The notes under the pieces are model-generated. The model saw only the letters and a program-made list of their open reading frames with translations. It ran no database searches and was not told the origin of the DNA. From G963662905 sp963662905 (GTDB lineage Bacteria; Bacteroidota; Bacteroidia; Bacteroidales; WRLA01), in assembly GCA_963662905.2 (NCBI GenBank), contig CAXXFD010000002.1, forward strand, positions 1-64,000: a DNA stretch of 64,000 bases, written 5' to 3'. The translations under genes and the position numbers were made by a program. Of this stretch, positions 1 through 8,554 are shown one piece after another (positions within the stretch are counted from its first letter, which is position 1; every line of letters starts with the position of its first letter).

Positions 1-1
1 A

Positions 2-325
2 AACAAAAATGCTAAAACCATAAGTGATTACGGGCGTTTAAGATGGAAAATTGAAAACGAAGGCTTTAATGCACAAAAAAATTCTGGCTATAATCTATCG
101 CACAAATACTCTAGAACATCGTTTTGCGCAACCCAGAATTATTATCAATGCTTGCAAATAGCCCACATGATAAATCAATTGGCACATAAATCCCAGCGCG
201 TCCAGAAAATGATATCAAGCCATGATTCTTTGAAATCCTTCGAGGAATGCATTATAGTTTTATTGATTGCAGGTAATCTTACTGATTTTCCCACGCCAAA
301 CTTTAACTGCCAGATGAGATACTGA
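2..325 (+). CDS. Transposase, C-terminal part (cut by window edge)
   Basis: An open frame enters from the left edge and stops at 323-325. It encodes about 107 residues including the stretch RLRWKIENEGFN, then KNSGYNLSHKY and YYQCLQIAHMINQL. This W-x-IEN-E-x-FN pattern is typical of the last part of DDE transposases of the IS4-like superfamily, where the glutamate closes the catalytic triad. The start, the two aspartates and the left IS end lie outside the window, so completeness cannot be judged. It sits beside other transposon debris. Confidence 0.7.
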   Translation, partial: NKNAKTISDYGRLRWKIENEGFNAQKNSGYNLSHKYSRTSFCATQNYYQCLQIAHMINQLAHKSQRVQKMISSHDSLKSFEECIIVLLIAGNLTDFPTPNFNCQMRY

Positions 326-910
326 AACTAAAAAAAACAGAGAACCCCTGCTCAAACATTCAGGGCAAAACCTATTAACAAAAAAAGGAGGTAATTTTTT
401 AAGTCATAACGATGAAGGCAACTGGCTAAATGCTGGCAGGTAAAACTATGCCCAGTAGTTTTAATGCCAAATGATCTTTCTATGAAAATAACTTCTTGCG
501 GAATTGCTGCAAAAAAACGATAAAATTTTTGGTCATTTCGCTGAATTGCAGTATCTTAGCGGTAAACAAAAACGCCGGTATACGTGGCTTAGCCCCGGCG
601 TTTTTTAATTAAAAAAACATGAAACCCACATCCCCTAGGAATGGCGGTCATTCGCCTGTTTGTGGTTAACTGATTTATAATCAACAACTTACACCTTAGT
701 AAATGTTATTGAAGGTGTCAGGCCAATTGCATGCAAAAATAGTGCGAAAAATATTTCTGACCTAAATTATTATCCCCTTTATTTTCACGGTTTTGCGAGT
801 TAGGCTTTTTTAACGCGGAATTGCTGAAAACAGCTAATCCTGTGTAAGCCCTCGGCGAAAGGCATCTTGCATTTAACCGGATAATTTTTTAAAGCTGTCC
901 GGGCAGGAGT
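326..910. other. Gene-poor stretch with promoter and hairpin
   Basis: I see no convincing gene here. The only structured part is the promoter-like pair and hairpin at 528-606. A 16-codon frame starts at 619 just after the hairpin; it is too short to support. The rest reads as decayed spacer DNA between two transposon remnants. Confidence 0.5.
528..606 (+). promoter_or_regulatory. Promoter-like boxes followed by GC-rich hairpin
   Basis: TTTG at 528-531 and TATCTTAG at 552-559, 20 bases apart, resemble the -33 and -7 boxes of Bacteroidota sigma-A promoters (TTTG, TAnnTTTG). Nine bases on, AAAAACGCCGG (568-578) pairs with CCGGCGTTTTTT (595-606), a strong intrinsic-terminator shape. Together they would give only a very short transcript, or an attenuated leader of something now lost. 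Confidence 0.4.
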
Positions 911-1020
911 TGGCTAATTCGGTTTCCCGGACTGCCGGGACAGGCTATTTTGTGCCACTGATTTCGTAATATCTGTGCCAGGCCCATATTCCGGTAATAT
1001 TGCCCCGTCTGATTCGTGAA
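911..1020 (+). repeat. IS21-type element end (remnant)
   Basis: This stretch holds GGTTTCCCGGACTGCCGG (923-940), then GTGCCACTGATTTCG, then ATTCCGGTAATATTGCCCC and CGTCTGATTCG. The first block recurs at 33361-33415. The last block recurs inverted at 34365-34422, 37395-37465 and 43478-43543. It lies directly upstream of an istA-like start, so it is read as the multi-repeat left end of an IS21-family element. Confidence 0.55.
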
Positions 1021-1057
1021 ATATTTAAAGAATGCGATTGCCGGTACAACCAAACCC

Positions 1058-1258
1058 ATGAGTCAGATAAAACAATTATTGAAGATGCCCAAGCAGGGTA
1101 ATAAAAACAGGACTATTGCCCGTAACCTTGGCATATGGCTATTTCGGTCAGAATATGCCGTTTTGAACCGCATTGAGTGGATTTTAAGGAAGAAACCTAT
1201 AAAATTCGGCGATAAATCGGGCATTGGGTGTATTCTATTCCTGTTGATTGAGGGCTGA
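1058..1258 (+). pseudogene. istA-like transposase N-terminal remnant
   Basis: From the ATG at 1058 the product begins MSQIKQLLKMPKQG, then NRTIARNLGI, which matches the N-terminal helix-turn-helix of IS21-family IstA proteins. After about 30 residues the expected recognition-helix sequence is lost and the frame stops after about 66 residues; a full IstA is several hundred residues. It is therefore a decayed 5' fragment. The IS-end repeat immediately upstream supports the family call. Confidence 0.6.
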
Positions 1259-1644
1259 GACTCCAAACATGATTTCAATTCCACAATAATTACGCATTAA
1301 GCATCCTTAAATGGTCTGATGAGCTTTTCATGCTGGCATTTAGTCCTACTTCCAAAAAGTGCGATGGGGAAATTCCTCAATTTGATTTTCAATGCGCTTG
1401 GGCAAAGAAGGAAAGAAATCCAGTCCGCTTTGTTCTTCTAGGCTATCAATGCTGATGCTGAAAGAAGAAACCGTTTTTAGACATAGCCCGAATACTGTTT
1501 TTCGCAAAAAAACTTATCGAGAGGATTATGGTTTAATCGTTTTTTCCAAATATTTGATATCCTGCAATAAGAATGGCTCTCACAATCCTACGAAAGCAAC
1601 ATCAGCAAGATATTTTTCAATAAAAACACACAGATTTCAAAACG
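1259..1644. other. No supported gene
   Basis: Short frames occur on both strands but none shows a recognisable domain, a ribosome-binding site or a sensible neighbour. The region probably holds further decay of the IS21-type element. Confidence 0.4.
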
Positions 1645-1677
1645 GCAAATAGAGTGCATTTTTCAGTAGTATCTTGC
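1645..1677 (+). promoter_or_regulatory. Shared promoter box upstream of VWA gene
   Basis: GCAAATAGAGTGCATTTTTC (1645-1664) is followed after five bases by TATCTTGC (1670-1677), a near-consensus -7 box. The same 20-base box with one mismatch, at the same distance from a -7 box, lies at 4669-4701 upstream of the next operon. The start codon is 54 bases downstream. The lack of a TTTG -33 box suggests that the 20-base box does that job or binds an activator. Confidence 0.5.
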
Positions 1678-1731
1678 CGGCATTATTGAGCACACAAATT
1701 AATATCAGTAGTAACCAAACACATTTTTATC

Positions 1732-2403
1732 ATGCAAAAGAGAACCAAAGTATTTAACCTGATCGTTTTAGACGAAAGCGGAAGCATGGGAATGATTGCA
1801 GAAAGCACGCTGTCCAATCTGAAAGAAATATTTGAATCAATGACGGCACAAGCGGCTAAATTTCCAGAACAGGAGCACAGCCTGAGCCTTTTTAGCTTCA
1901 ACAGCAAAGGCATCAAAGAGCTAATTTCGGATAAACCGATTAGTGAGTGCCAGGCCATGTCGCTGGAAGATTATTCACCGCAGGCCATGACTCCACTTTA
2001 CGATGCAATGATGATTGCATTCGGGAAAATCAGGGAATTGCAGAAAAACATTGATGGCAGTTGGGTAAATGCAGCCATTATCACCGATGGGTATGAAAAC
2101 GCATCAAAAGAAATTGACCGGCAACAATTGAAAAAACTGGTGGGCGGGCTGCGTGAGAAGAAATGGGAAATCTGCTATTATGGCGCAAACCATGATGTTG
2201 AAGAAGTCAGCCGAGGCCTGAACATTAACCGTTCTGTATCCTTTGAGGCAAACGATAGTGGCTTGAATGTAGTAAAAGAAAGGGTATCCCACTCCCATTC
2301 CCGTATCTGCTATTCCATATCCGGTATTGATTTCGACAAAGATCCTAATCCGTTAATAGATTTTAAGAAATCTGAAGGCGAGAAGAATGAAGCTGACAGT
2401 TAG
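1732..2403 (+). CDS. Cytosolic von Willebrand factor A (VWA) domain protein
   Basis: 223 residues, no signal peptide or membrane segment. The whole protein is one VWA domain with a complete metal-ion-dependent adhesion site: DESGS at residues 14-18 (D14, S16, S18), T87 in AMTPLYDA, and D119 in IITDGYENAS. Such domains bind a divalent metal and mediate protein-protein contacts; stand-alone bacterial forms occur in conflict and stress systems such as TerY-like proteins. The start is the first ATG in frame and sits 54 bases after the promoter box shared with the 4754 operon. Partner and pathway are unknown; a tellurite-resistance-like role is only one possibility. Confidence 0.8.
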   Translation: MQKRTKVFNLIVLDESGSMGMIAESTLSNLKEIFESMTAQAAKFPEQEHSLSLFSFNSKGIKELISDKPISECQAMSLEDYSPQAMTPLYDAMMIAFGKIRELQKNIDGSWVNAAIITDGYENASKEIDRQQLKKLVGGLREKKWEICYYGANHDVEEVSRGLNINRSVSFEANDSGLNVVKERVSHSHSRICYSISGIDFDKDPNPLIDFKKSEGEKNEADS

Positions 2404-2640
2404 TGGCAGGCTGCGAGGCGCAGCGCCTATTGAAGGAAGGCTCTAAACTATGCAGGTTAAATTGAGTTATGAATCAAAAAATATTTTTATTTATAAAAAG
2501 GGACTGAAGCATATGGGGTCTTCTCAGGCTATAATTTTTTTCCTTCCGATACTGCCTTATAATAATATATTGGCTGGACTCAAAGGTTTGTTTAGCATTG
2601 AGTGGATCTTATATGCGGAAGTTGTGCTAAATCACATAAA

Positions 2641-3867
2641 ATGAAAAAGAATAAAATCATAGTGCGACTTGAACCCCATTTTTGGTGGGGAGTTTATGAC
2701 TTTTGCAAAGAACCTGCAAGTATAGGCTTGAATTTGTTCTTTGAAAATGACGAGCGGATTGGTCTTGTAAGCGTTCATGGAAAGCGTTATTTTTCTGAAT
2801 TATTTGACCATTTAATAGATAGTCCTGAAGGGAAAGATGTTTATATAAAGCTTGGGGAAATTTTTTGGGATAAAATTGATAAGTATATATTTGGGGACAT
2901 ACATTACTTTTGGTATGAATATCAAGACAAAGACGATAAATCCTTTTATGAAGTGCCTTATATGGCGCCAAAAAATGATAAAGGAGTCAAGCCTTCCCAG
3001 GTAGAAATTTGGCATCCGGATCAAAGAATTGGCCTGTCAACGATTCAATCATCTGTAAAATTTTGGGCAAAAGAACATCTCCAGATCGAAGATTGTGAAA
3101 TTGAAATTCTCAATGAAATGCCCAAGGAAGAATCGTTTGAATTATTCAAATTAGATCGAATGAAAAACAATAAAATCATAGTACAAACTGAAGACTCCAG
3201 TTTTTGGTGGAGTATTTGTGGTTTTTATGAAAAATCTACCTACGAAGATTTGAAACTATTTTATGGGAATAACGAGAAAATAGGAAATGTAAGGATTTAT
3301 GGCAAGTGCGGCTTAAGGGCAAAAATTGAACATTTAAAAAATTGTCCTGAGCCAAAAGAATATGCTGCTGCTATTGAAAAATTTATAGCAGAAGATAAAT
3401 GCCGCTTCTGGTATAGATATCTTCAAAAAGACGATGAAGCCTTTCTTGATACGATTTATATGGCGCCAAAAAATGACATAGGACTGAAGCCCTGGTTGGC
3501 AGAAATCTGGCATCCTGACCAAAGAATCGGTCTGTCAACAATCATATCATCTGTAAAAGCCTGGGCAAAAGAACATCTCCAGGTTGAAGATTGTGAAATT
3601 GAATTTCAGCCCAATATGCCCTTGAACGAATTGCTGGAACTATTCAAACAAGAAAAGAGATCAGAAATATTAAGATCGATATCATTAAATTATATAAAAG
3701 CTGAACCAAAATTTACGGATGAGTTGATTACCGGTCTAAGCAAATGCTTGAATGAGCCAAAGGAAGATATATTGAAGAAATTGAAATCCTTATCGAAGAA
3801 GTTAGAAGAACTGAAAAAAAACTACAATAAAGACAATACTGATTCTGATGATGACCTCCCATTTTAA
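2641..3867 (+). CDS. Unknown protein with two tandem repeat domains and SSB-like tail
   Basis: 408 residues from the ATG at 2641; an earlier start at 2602 would add an unrelated 13-residue lead. Residues 1-173 and 174-about 335 are two copies of the same domain: both begin M-K-x-N-K-I-I-V, carry a FWW motif near the start, share MAPKND and EIWHPDQRIGLSTI, and end near WAKEHLQ-x-EDCEIE. I do not recognise the domain. A charged, probably coiled segment follows, and the protein ends DSDDDLPF, very like the acidic tip of single-stranded-DNA-binding proteins that recruits repair enzymes. The downstream gene at 3880 starts after 12 bases. A DNA-repair or replication link is inference from the tail alone. 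Confidence 0.65.
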   Translation: MKKNKIIVRLEPHFWWGVYDFCKEPASIGLNLFFENDERIGLVSVHGKRYFSELFDHLIDSPEGKDVYIKLGEIFWDKIDKYIFGDIHYFWYEYQDKDDKSFYEVPYMAPKNDKGVKPSQVEIWHPDQRIGLSTIQSSVKFWAKEHLQIEDCEIEILNEMPKEESFELFKLDRMKNNKIIVQTEDSSFWWSICGFYEKSTYEDLKLFYGNNEKIGNVRIYGKCGLRAKIEHLKNCPEPKEYAAAIEKFIAEDKCRFWYRYLQKDDEAFLDTIYMAPKNDIGLKPWLAEIWHPDQRIGLSTIISSVKAWAKEHLQVEDCEIEFQPNMPLNELLELFKQEKRSEILRSISLNYIKAEPKFTDELITGLSKCLNEPKEDILKKLKSLSKKLEELKKNYNKDNTDSDDDLPF

Positions 3868-3879
3868 AAGAGCAATATC

Positions 3880-4068
3880 ATGACTGATACTAACAAAGCA
3901 ATAGAAGAGCTGCATTATGCCTTAGGATTTTTAAATGGCTTGATAACGGATAAAAATCTCAAATCAAAAAATCTGAAAACCATAAAATCAAATTTTGAAA
4001 CGAATGCTTATTTCAATGAGGGGCTTTTCAAAAAAGTGTGTAATGTTTGGGAAATCAAACCGAATTAA
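3880..4068 (+). CDS. Small hypothetical protein
   Basis: 62 residues starting 12 bases after the two-domain gene, so probably co-transcribed with it. The product starts MTDTNKAIEELHYALGFLNG and is mostly helical and charged. No family is recognised. Position and codon use make it a plausible gene, but nothing shows function. Confidence 0.5.
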   Translation: MTDTNKAIEELHYALGFLNGLITDKNLKSKNLKTIKSNFETNAYFNEGLFKKVCNVWEIKPN

Positions 4069-4668
4069 TACATTTGACACATACCGAGAAAGAAAAACAA
4101 GAAATCCACGTGCATGGAAGTGTTTGTACCAGATGCGCAGTTAAGAGAAAGAGTACTAAATCGCTTATAGAGTGGAGAATCCTTCCTTTGTCTTGTTCGG
4201 TCTTCATGAAGTGCTTGAATATGCAAATATCAGCCTTGTAGTAAGCTCCCCATTCATAGTACAATGGTATATTGTGCGCTTTTCCTCATTTCGGCCAGCA
4301 GGGATCAGAATCCTATTCAATGGACTCCTCCGGAGAAAATGCTGATTTGCACGAGGCATCTGCTTTTTTTTATGCGGCTATGCCATCACGATGGCGGGCG
4401 TATTTTGCATATCAAGATGCGATAAGTATTCTTTAAGCTCATAAGGTACACAGATTTTACTGTTTTCCTGTGCGCAATGTAAGGAGAAGATATTTTGTGA
4501 ACAATCCACTTAATAGTCCCGCTTAAAGCTTGATGATTGGCTGATAAGGAAGTGCTGCGTACTATTCTGTAGTGACTTTTCCGAGGCTAAGCCTACAAAG
4601 AAACCATATACCCCAAATTAAGCTGGTTTTTATAGAAAAAGTGAAAAGTTCGGACAAATTTTAAAACT
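4069..4668. other. 600 bases with no supported gene
   Basis: Overlapping short frames at 4047-4264 on both strands show no domain. The remainder has stops in all frames. It may contain decayed genes, but I recognise none. Confidence 0.45.
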
Positions 4669-4701
4669 GCAAATAGACTGCATTTTTCCCCTTTAGTTTT
4701 G
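4669..4701 (+). promoter_or_regulatory. Shared promoter box upstream of membrane/VWA operon
   Basis: GCAAATAGACTGCATTTTTC (4669-4688), five bases, then TAGTTTTG (4694-4701), a perfect TAnnTTTG -7 box. The 20-base box matches 1645-1664 at 19 of 20 bases and the spacing is identical. The start codon lies 52 bases further on. This ties the two operons to one regulator or one promoter class. Confidence 0.6.
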
Positions 4702-4753
4702 CAGCTGAGTCCTTTAAGGGATTCATAAGCGCATAAAGGTTTCATTTAAAACG

Positions 4754-6043
4754 ATGGTAATGGAAAAATTGACAGCTATTTTCAGGTCTTCGGAGAAAGA
4801 AGGAAAAGACGAAAAAAAGAATGATGGAAGCAATCAGCTTCAAGCCGATATCAAGGCAATGGGTTTCAGGGATGCCGGCAACCATAAAGGCGCCCCTGAA
4901 GGATTAAGCCAGGGGTTGGATAATTTCTACAACAATTATCTCAGTTCGGATCATGTAAACAGCAGTGAGAACGCACGCATGAAGCGAAAAGCCCTTAGCG
5001 AAAAAATCCATGCAGCCAATCAGTCTGTAACCGATCTCAGCGGAAAAATGAAGTTAATATCCGAAGAGAAAATCCCTGCCACACTGGAGGATATCACCGA
5101 AATAGAAAAGGAAATGTCTTTAATTGAGCAGGATATGGCGCAAGGGAAACTGGATGCGGGATACAGCCCTTTCCGAAAATACCTTTTTGCTATTCTAAGC
5201 ATAATACTGGGTATTGGGCTGATTCTCTTTTATACTTCTTTGATTTATAATGCACTATTTAAGAACCTGGCATCTGCCGCCATGTCGGTAAGTTCGGAGA
5301 ATGTGGATGATATGATGAGCGCCTTCCTACAGGTAGATCCATTGTTCAGCCCTGATTTAAAGGTGCTTGTAAGTTATATCCTTGCCTTTGTATTTATTGG
5401 TATGGGGGTGGCGCATATGCTGATCAACCACAAAAACAAAGTTGTTAAAAACAGCCTGATTGCTTTGGTCTATTTCATTGCCTTTGGTGCGGAAATTTTG
5501 TTTGCGGTGAAAATGGAGCGCAATATCCATAAAATGGACAGTATGTTCAATGCGCAACATCAGGCCGCCCAGGAGGGCTTTTTTGAAACAGCTCTGCAGC
5601 TGGATGTATTCCTTGTAATTGTGCTGGGCTTTGTCAGCTATATCGTTTGGGGGCTATTGGTGCAGGGCATTCAAACGGAGAACCAAAAACGCAACCAAAA
5701 AGTCAGTGGAAAAAAGATGATCGACTTGAGAAAGGCCGATATACGGAAACTCAGAAAAACCATAGCCGCTTTTAAAGAAGAAATTGCCTTGCTGAAACTC
5801 GAGATAAGCAAAGTGGAACAAAACCTGCAAATGCTGAACGAGCAGCTCAATACCGTGACTTTCGACAGGCATGACCTGCTGCACCTTTCAGGGCTATATT
5901 TTGAAGGATGGATGAAATACCTCGGATTGATGCAGGCCAGGCCGATACAGCAAAACGATTGCCAGGATGTGTTTAAAAACTTCAAGCTAAATGTTTTGGG
6001 CAAGAGCAGACATCAGTCAGTAAAGGAATCAATTACGGATTAA
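4754..6043 (+). CDS. Four-TM membrane protein with coiled coils
   Basis: 429 residues. A charged N-terminal part with a helical segment (about 75-130) is followed by four likely membrane helices at about 143-168, 203-224, 233-253 and 284-304. A long heptad-like coiled coil follows (about 310-370, rich in K, E, L and I), then a short C-terminal region. No enzyme motif is seen. The next gene, also coiled-coil, starts 21 bases on, and the exported VWA-like protein follows, suggesting an envelope complex. GTG is not needed; the ATG at 4754 or at 4760 could be used. Function unknown. Confidence 0.6.
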   Translation: MVMEKLTAIFRSSEKEGKDEKKNDGSNQLQADIKAMGFRDAGNHKGAPEGLSQGLDNFYNNYLSSDHVNSSENARMKRKALSEKIHAANQSVTDLSGKMKLISEEKIPATLEDITEIEKEMSLIEQDMAQGKLDAGYSPFRKYLFAILSIILGIGLILFYTSLIYNALFKNLASAAMSVSSENVDDMMSAFLQVDPLFSPDLKVLVSYILAFVFIGMGVAHMLINHKNKVVKNSLIALVYFIAFGAEILFAVKMERNIHKMDSMFNAQHQAAQEGFFETALQLDVFLVIVLGFVSYIVWGLLVQGIQTENQKRNQKVSGKKMIDLRKADIRKLRKTIAAFKEEIALLKLEISKVEQNLQMLNEQLNTVTFDRHDLLHLSGLYFEGWMKYLGLMQARPIQQNDCQDVFKNFKLNVLGKSRHQSVKESITD

Positions 6044-6064
6044 TAAAACAAAAAAACAAGAAAA

Positions 6065-6973
6065 ATGGGACTTATAAGCAGATTTAAAAGAATAGTGAAG
6101 GCAGTTAGAAGCGAAAATGCTGCCATAAGAGCGGAACAAAAAGACGGTAAGCCCGCTTTGGAAAATGATTTGGCTGAAAAACAAGCATCAACAGAAGGAG
6201 CAATGGATAGTTCTGATGCTCCTGAGCTGCCTAAAATAGAAAGAGTGCCGGTTCTTGAGGTGAAGCCGGAAGCATACCCGATGCTTTACCGCCACAAAAA
6301 CGCTATCGAAGAACAGAAAATCAACTTGCAGGATTTGGGGACAGATTTATGCATCCGCATGGAAGGAAGCTTAGAAGGGCTTCAGGCAGGATTGAAAAGA
6401 GTTATGGAAAACTATAAGGCAGAAATCAGTTTGGAAGAAAGCGATGGTGTTTTTCAACTGGATACCAGAGCCATGGAAATACGGAAGCAAATTATAAAAT
6501 ATAATCACGAAATTAAGCTGTTGCAGGATGACCTGATTCCTGAAAAACAAAAAGAACTGCATGAACTGCAAAGGCAAATTGAAAATCACAGCGTGGTTTA
6601 TGCAGGCACACAAATGCCGGAGCAGATGATTTATGAAGATGAAGTGCAGACCACCTTGCATCTTGCCATTGCACGGGGCAATGAACTGGTGCGCAGGTTC
6701 AGGGCAAGGCTTAAAGAACTGGCCGGGGCTATTGAGCAGGAACAGTTAAGCCTGGATTCCATCGAGAAAAGGCGCAACAATCTGAATTTCTTTAACCTGG
6801 ATTTACTGATGCACAAATTGAACATATTTTTTATCGGCTGGCTTTCCGCACTAAACGGCATCAATGCCAATCAAAATATTCTCAATCAAAGCCATGAAAC
6901 ATTTAAAGCCTTTGTGGAGGCATTAAAATCGGATCCCCACGCAATGTTCCTTATTTCAGAATCAAAAAATTAA
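6065..6973 (+). CDS. Soluble coiled-coil protein
   Basis: 302 residues, no signal peptide or membrane helix. It begins MGLISRFKRIVKAVRSE, a basic amphipathic lead that could sit on the membrane surface. Residues about 80-240 are strongly helical with coiled-coil character, and the C-terminal part (NFFNLDLLMHKLNIFFIGWL) resembles the end of the preceding protein, which has FEGWMKYLGLMQ. The two may therefore share a C-terminal module and pair. It lies in the same operon, 21 bases after the membrane protein and 24 bases before the VWA-like gene. No family recognised. Confidence 0.55.
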   Translation: MGLISRFKRIVKAVRSENAAIRAEQKDGKPALENDLAEKQASTEGAMDSSDAPELPKIERVPVLEVKPEAYPMLYRHKNAIEEQKINLQDLGTDLCIRMEGSLEGLQAGLKRVMENYKAEISLEESDGVFQLDTRAMEIRKQIIKYNHEIKLLQDDLIPEKQKELHELQRQIENHSVVYAGTQMPEQMIYEDEVQTTLHLAIARGNELVRRFRARLKELAGAIEQEQLSLDSIEKRRNNLNFFNLDLLMHKLNIFFIGWLSALNGINANQNILNQSHETFKAFVEALKSDPHAMFLISESKN

Positions 6974-6997
6974 AACAAGCACATAAAACCAATCAAA

Positions 6998-7870
6998 ATG
7001 AAAAAATTATCATTAGCATTCTTAGCAGTAGCCTTAAGCTGGACAAACCTGATTTTCAGCACATCGGCCATTGGGCAGGAAAAAGAGGAAGGGAAATATA
7101 ATTTTATTGTATTGCTCGACCTGTCCGACCGTATGCTCAACACCCGTCAGGCGGATTTCGACAAAGAAATGATCAAATCCTTTTTCAAACGTTTTGAAGA
7201 AATAGCCCGTACACGGTTTTTTATCCGCTCCCACGAAGGTTTCCATATCAGTATCATCCCGCAATATGGCAGCCCTTTGCAAAGCATGGACTTTGAGGAA
7301 AAACTGAATATCCAGCTGGATGTAATAAGTCCTGTAAACAGGGCACAGGAAGCCGGGGCTTTCTTTGCAGGCTTTGAAAAAGAACTTGACCAGCTTTATG
7401 AAAAAGCACGCATAGGAGAAAAAACCTCCGACTATTTTGGGGTCGATATCTGGTCGTATTTCAACAACAGGCTGTCTTTCGATTTAAAAGATGATGCGCA
7501 AAATATTGTCCTGATACTCACCGATGGATATTTTGATTTTGAGAATCACGAATTTACCAGCAAAAGGCAAAACCGTTTCACTTCCAGCATTTTCCTAAAA
7601 AAGCTCGATGCAGACTGGCACAAAAAAGCTGAAAGCGAAAATTACGGTTACCTGCCTGCGGATTGCGATTTGAGCAATACACAAATTATTGTTGCAGGCA
7701 TTCATCCCAAAAAGCTGTCGCAAACCGAAGAGCAAAAGCTTACCTATTTCTGGGAAAAATGGCTCAAAGAAATGAAATGCCCTCAATATACAATACTGCC
7801 CATGATGAACCCGCGCCAAATTGCTGCGCGCGTATATGCCGCTACGGCTTTAAACCCGCAAAAACAATAG
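6998..7870 (+). CDS. Exported VWA-like protein
   Basis: 290 residues. Residues 1-26 form a signal peptide (basic start, hydrophobic core, small residues before QEKEE); no lipobox cysteine is present. A VWA-type fold follows: IVLLDLSDRM at 37-46 sits where the metal site DxSxS is expected, but the last serine is arginine (D41, S43, R45). Later LILTDGYFDFE supplies the second aspartate motif. Metal binding may thus be altered. As the third gene of the operon it would act in the periplasm next to the four-TM protein. The partner is unknown; a sensor or scaffold role is inference. Confidence 0.6.
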   Translation: MKKLSLAFLAVALSWTNLIFSTSAIGQEKEEGKYNFIVLLDLSDRMLNTRQADFDKEMIKSFFKRFEEIARTRFFIRSHEGFHISIIPQYGSPLQSMDFEEKLNIQLDVISPVNRAQEAGAFFAGFEKELDQLYEKARIGEKTSDYFGVDIWSYFNNRLSFDLKDDAQNIVLILTDGYFDFENHEFTSKRQNRFTSSIFLKKLDADWHKKAESENYGYLPADCDLSNTQIIVAGIHPKKLSQTEEQKLTYFWEKWLKEMKCPQYTILPMMNPRQIAARVYAATALNPQKQ

Positions 7871-7872
7871 AA

Positions 7873-8487
7873 ATGAACAGCTTAAAGGAGGAGTTTTATA
7901 AATTGCAGGAAGAGAATATTATCGTTGGAACGAAAGATGACAATAGCCCGATATGTTTGTTCAATGTTTTGGACGGTACAATTAGTACTGACTTTTTCAA
8001 TAAGTATATCGAATTGTACTATAAAGCCCATGGAATAAAGGCCGAGAAACTTTGCGCTTTCCCACGTATTGAACACCAGCGTGTTTTCATGCAGCTACTT
8101 TATTGGGTAGAACCTTCAAAACGAAACCTTTGGAAAGGGAATGGAAAATGGATTATTGACCTCCATTATACTTTTGGCAAAGCAGAAAACCGGGCTGAAA
8201 AGCTCAAACTTTTTGAAAGTGATATGATTTTGCTGATGTTACGTGAGCTCAGGTCAATGGCCACAAAAGATGCTGTTATTCGCAATTACCTCAATGACCT
8301 GCATGACAATAAGCGAATTTCAGAAAACAGAAGGGAAAAAATATGCCGGCTGCAACAAAGCAAAAGACTGCAAAGGATACTTAATGCCCTGGAAAAAAAT
8401 TGCCAATACACAGATAAAGAGTGCCTGATAAAGATGGAAAATGAACTATACAGGCAGGTACACCTAAATAATTTCGGATATAATTGA
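7873..8487 (+). CDS. Hypothetical protein, end of VWA operon
   Basis: 204 residues from the ATG at 7873, two bases after the previous stop; the open frame extends upstream to 7663, but that part overlaps the VWA-like gene and is a shadow. The product is basic, without signal peptide or membrane helix. Its C-terminal third (NRREKICRLQQSKRLQRIL) is helical. No domain is recognised. Tight spacing suggests translational coupling with the exported VWA-like protein. Confidence 0.5.
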   Translation: MNSLKEEFYKLQEENIIVGTKDDNSPICLFNVLDGTISTDFFNKYIELYYKAHGIKAEKLCAFPRIEHQRVFMQLLYWVEPSKRNLWKGNGKWIIDLHYTFGKAENRAEKLKLFESDMILLMLRELRSMATKDAVIRNYLNDLHDNKRISENRREKICRLQQSKRLQRILNALEKNCQYTDKECLIKMENELYRQVHLNNFGYN

Positions 8488-8497
8488 TGGGAGGGCT

Positions 8498-8527
8498 TTT
8501 GTTTACGGAATTAATGTTATACTTTTG
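8498..8527 (+). promoter_or_regulatory. Sigma-A promoter of CARF effector operon
   Basis: TTTG at 8498-8501 and TACTTTTG at 8520-8527, 18 bases apart, match both Bacteroidota consensus boxes (TTTG; TAnnTTTG) fully. The start codon at 8555 lies 27 bases downstream, giving a short leader. It marks the left edge of the CRISPR-related genes. Confidence 0.65.
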
Positions 8528-8554
8528 GAACTTATAAACGAAACAATTAAAATT

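Noticed and set aside
1063..1284. 73-codon minus frame over the istA remnant
   Set aside because: It is the antisense shadow of the istA-like reading.
4047..4264. Overlapping frames on both strands after the 62-residue gene
   Set aside because: No domain, overlap with a better gene, and no ribosome-binding site.
7663..7872. Longer start for the protein at 7873
   Set aside because: The added part lies inside the VWA-like gene in another frame; the ATG two bases after the stop is more natural.
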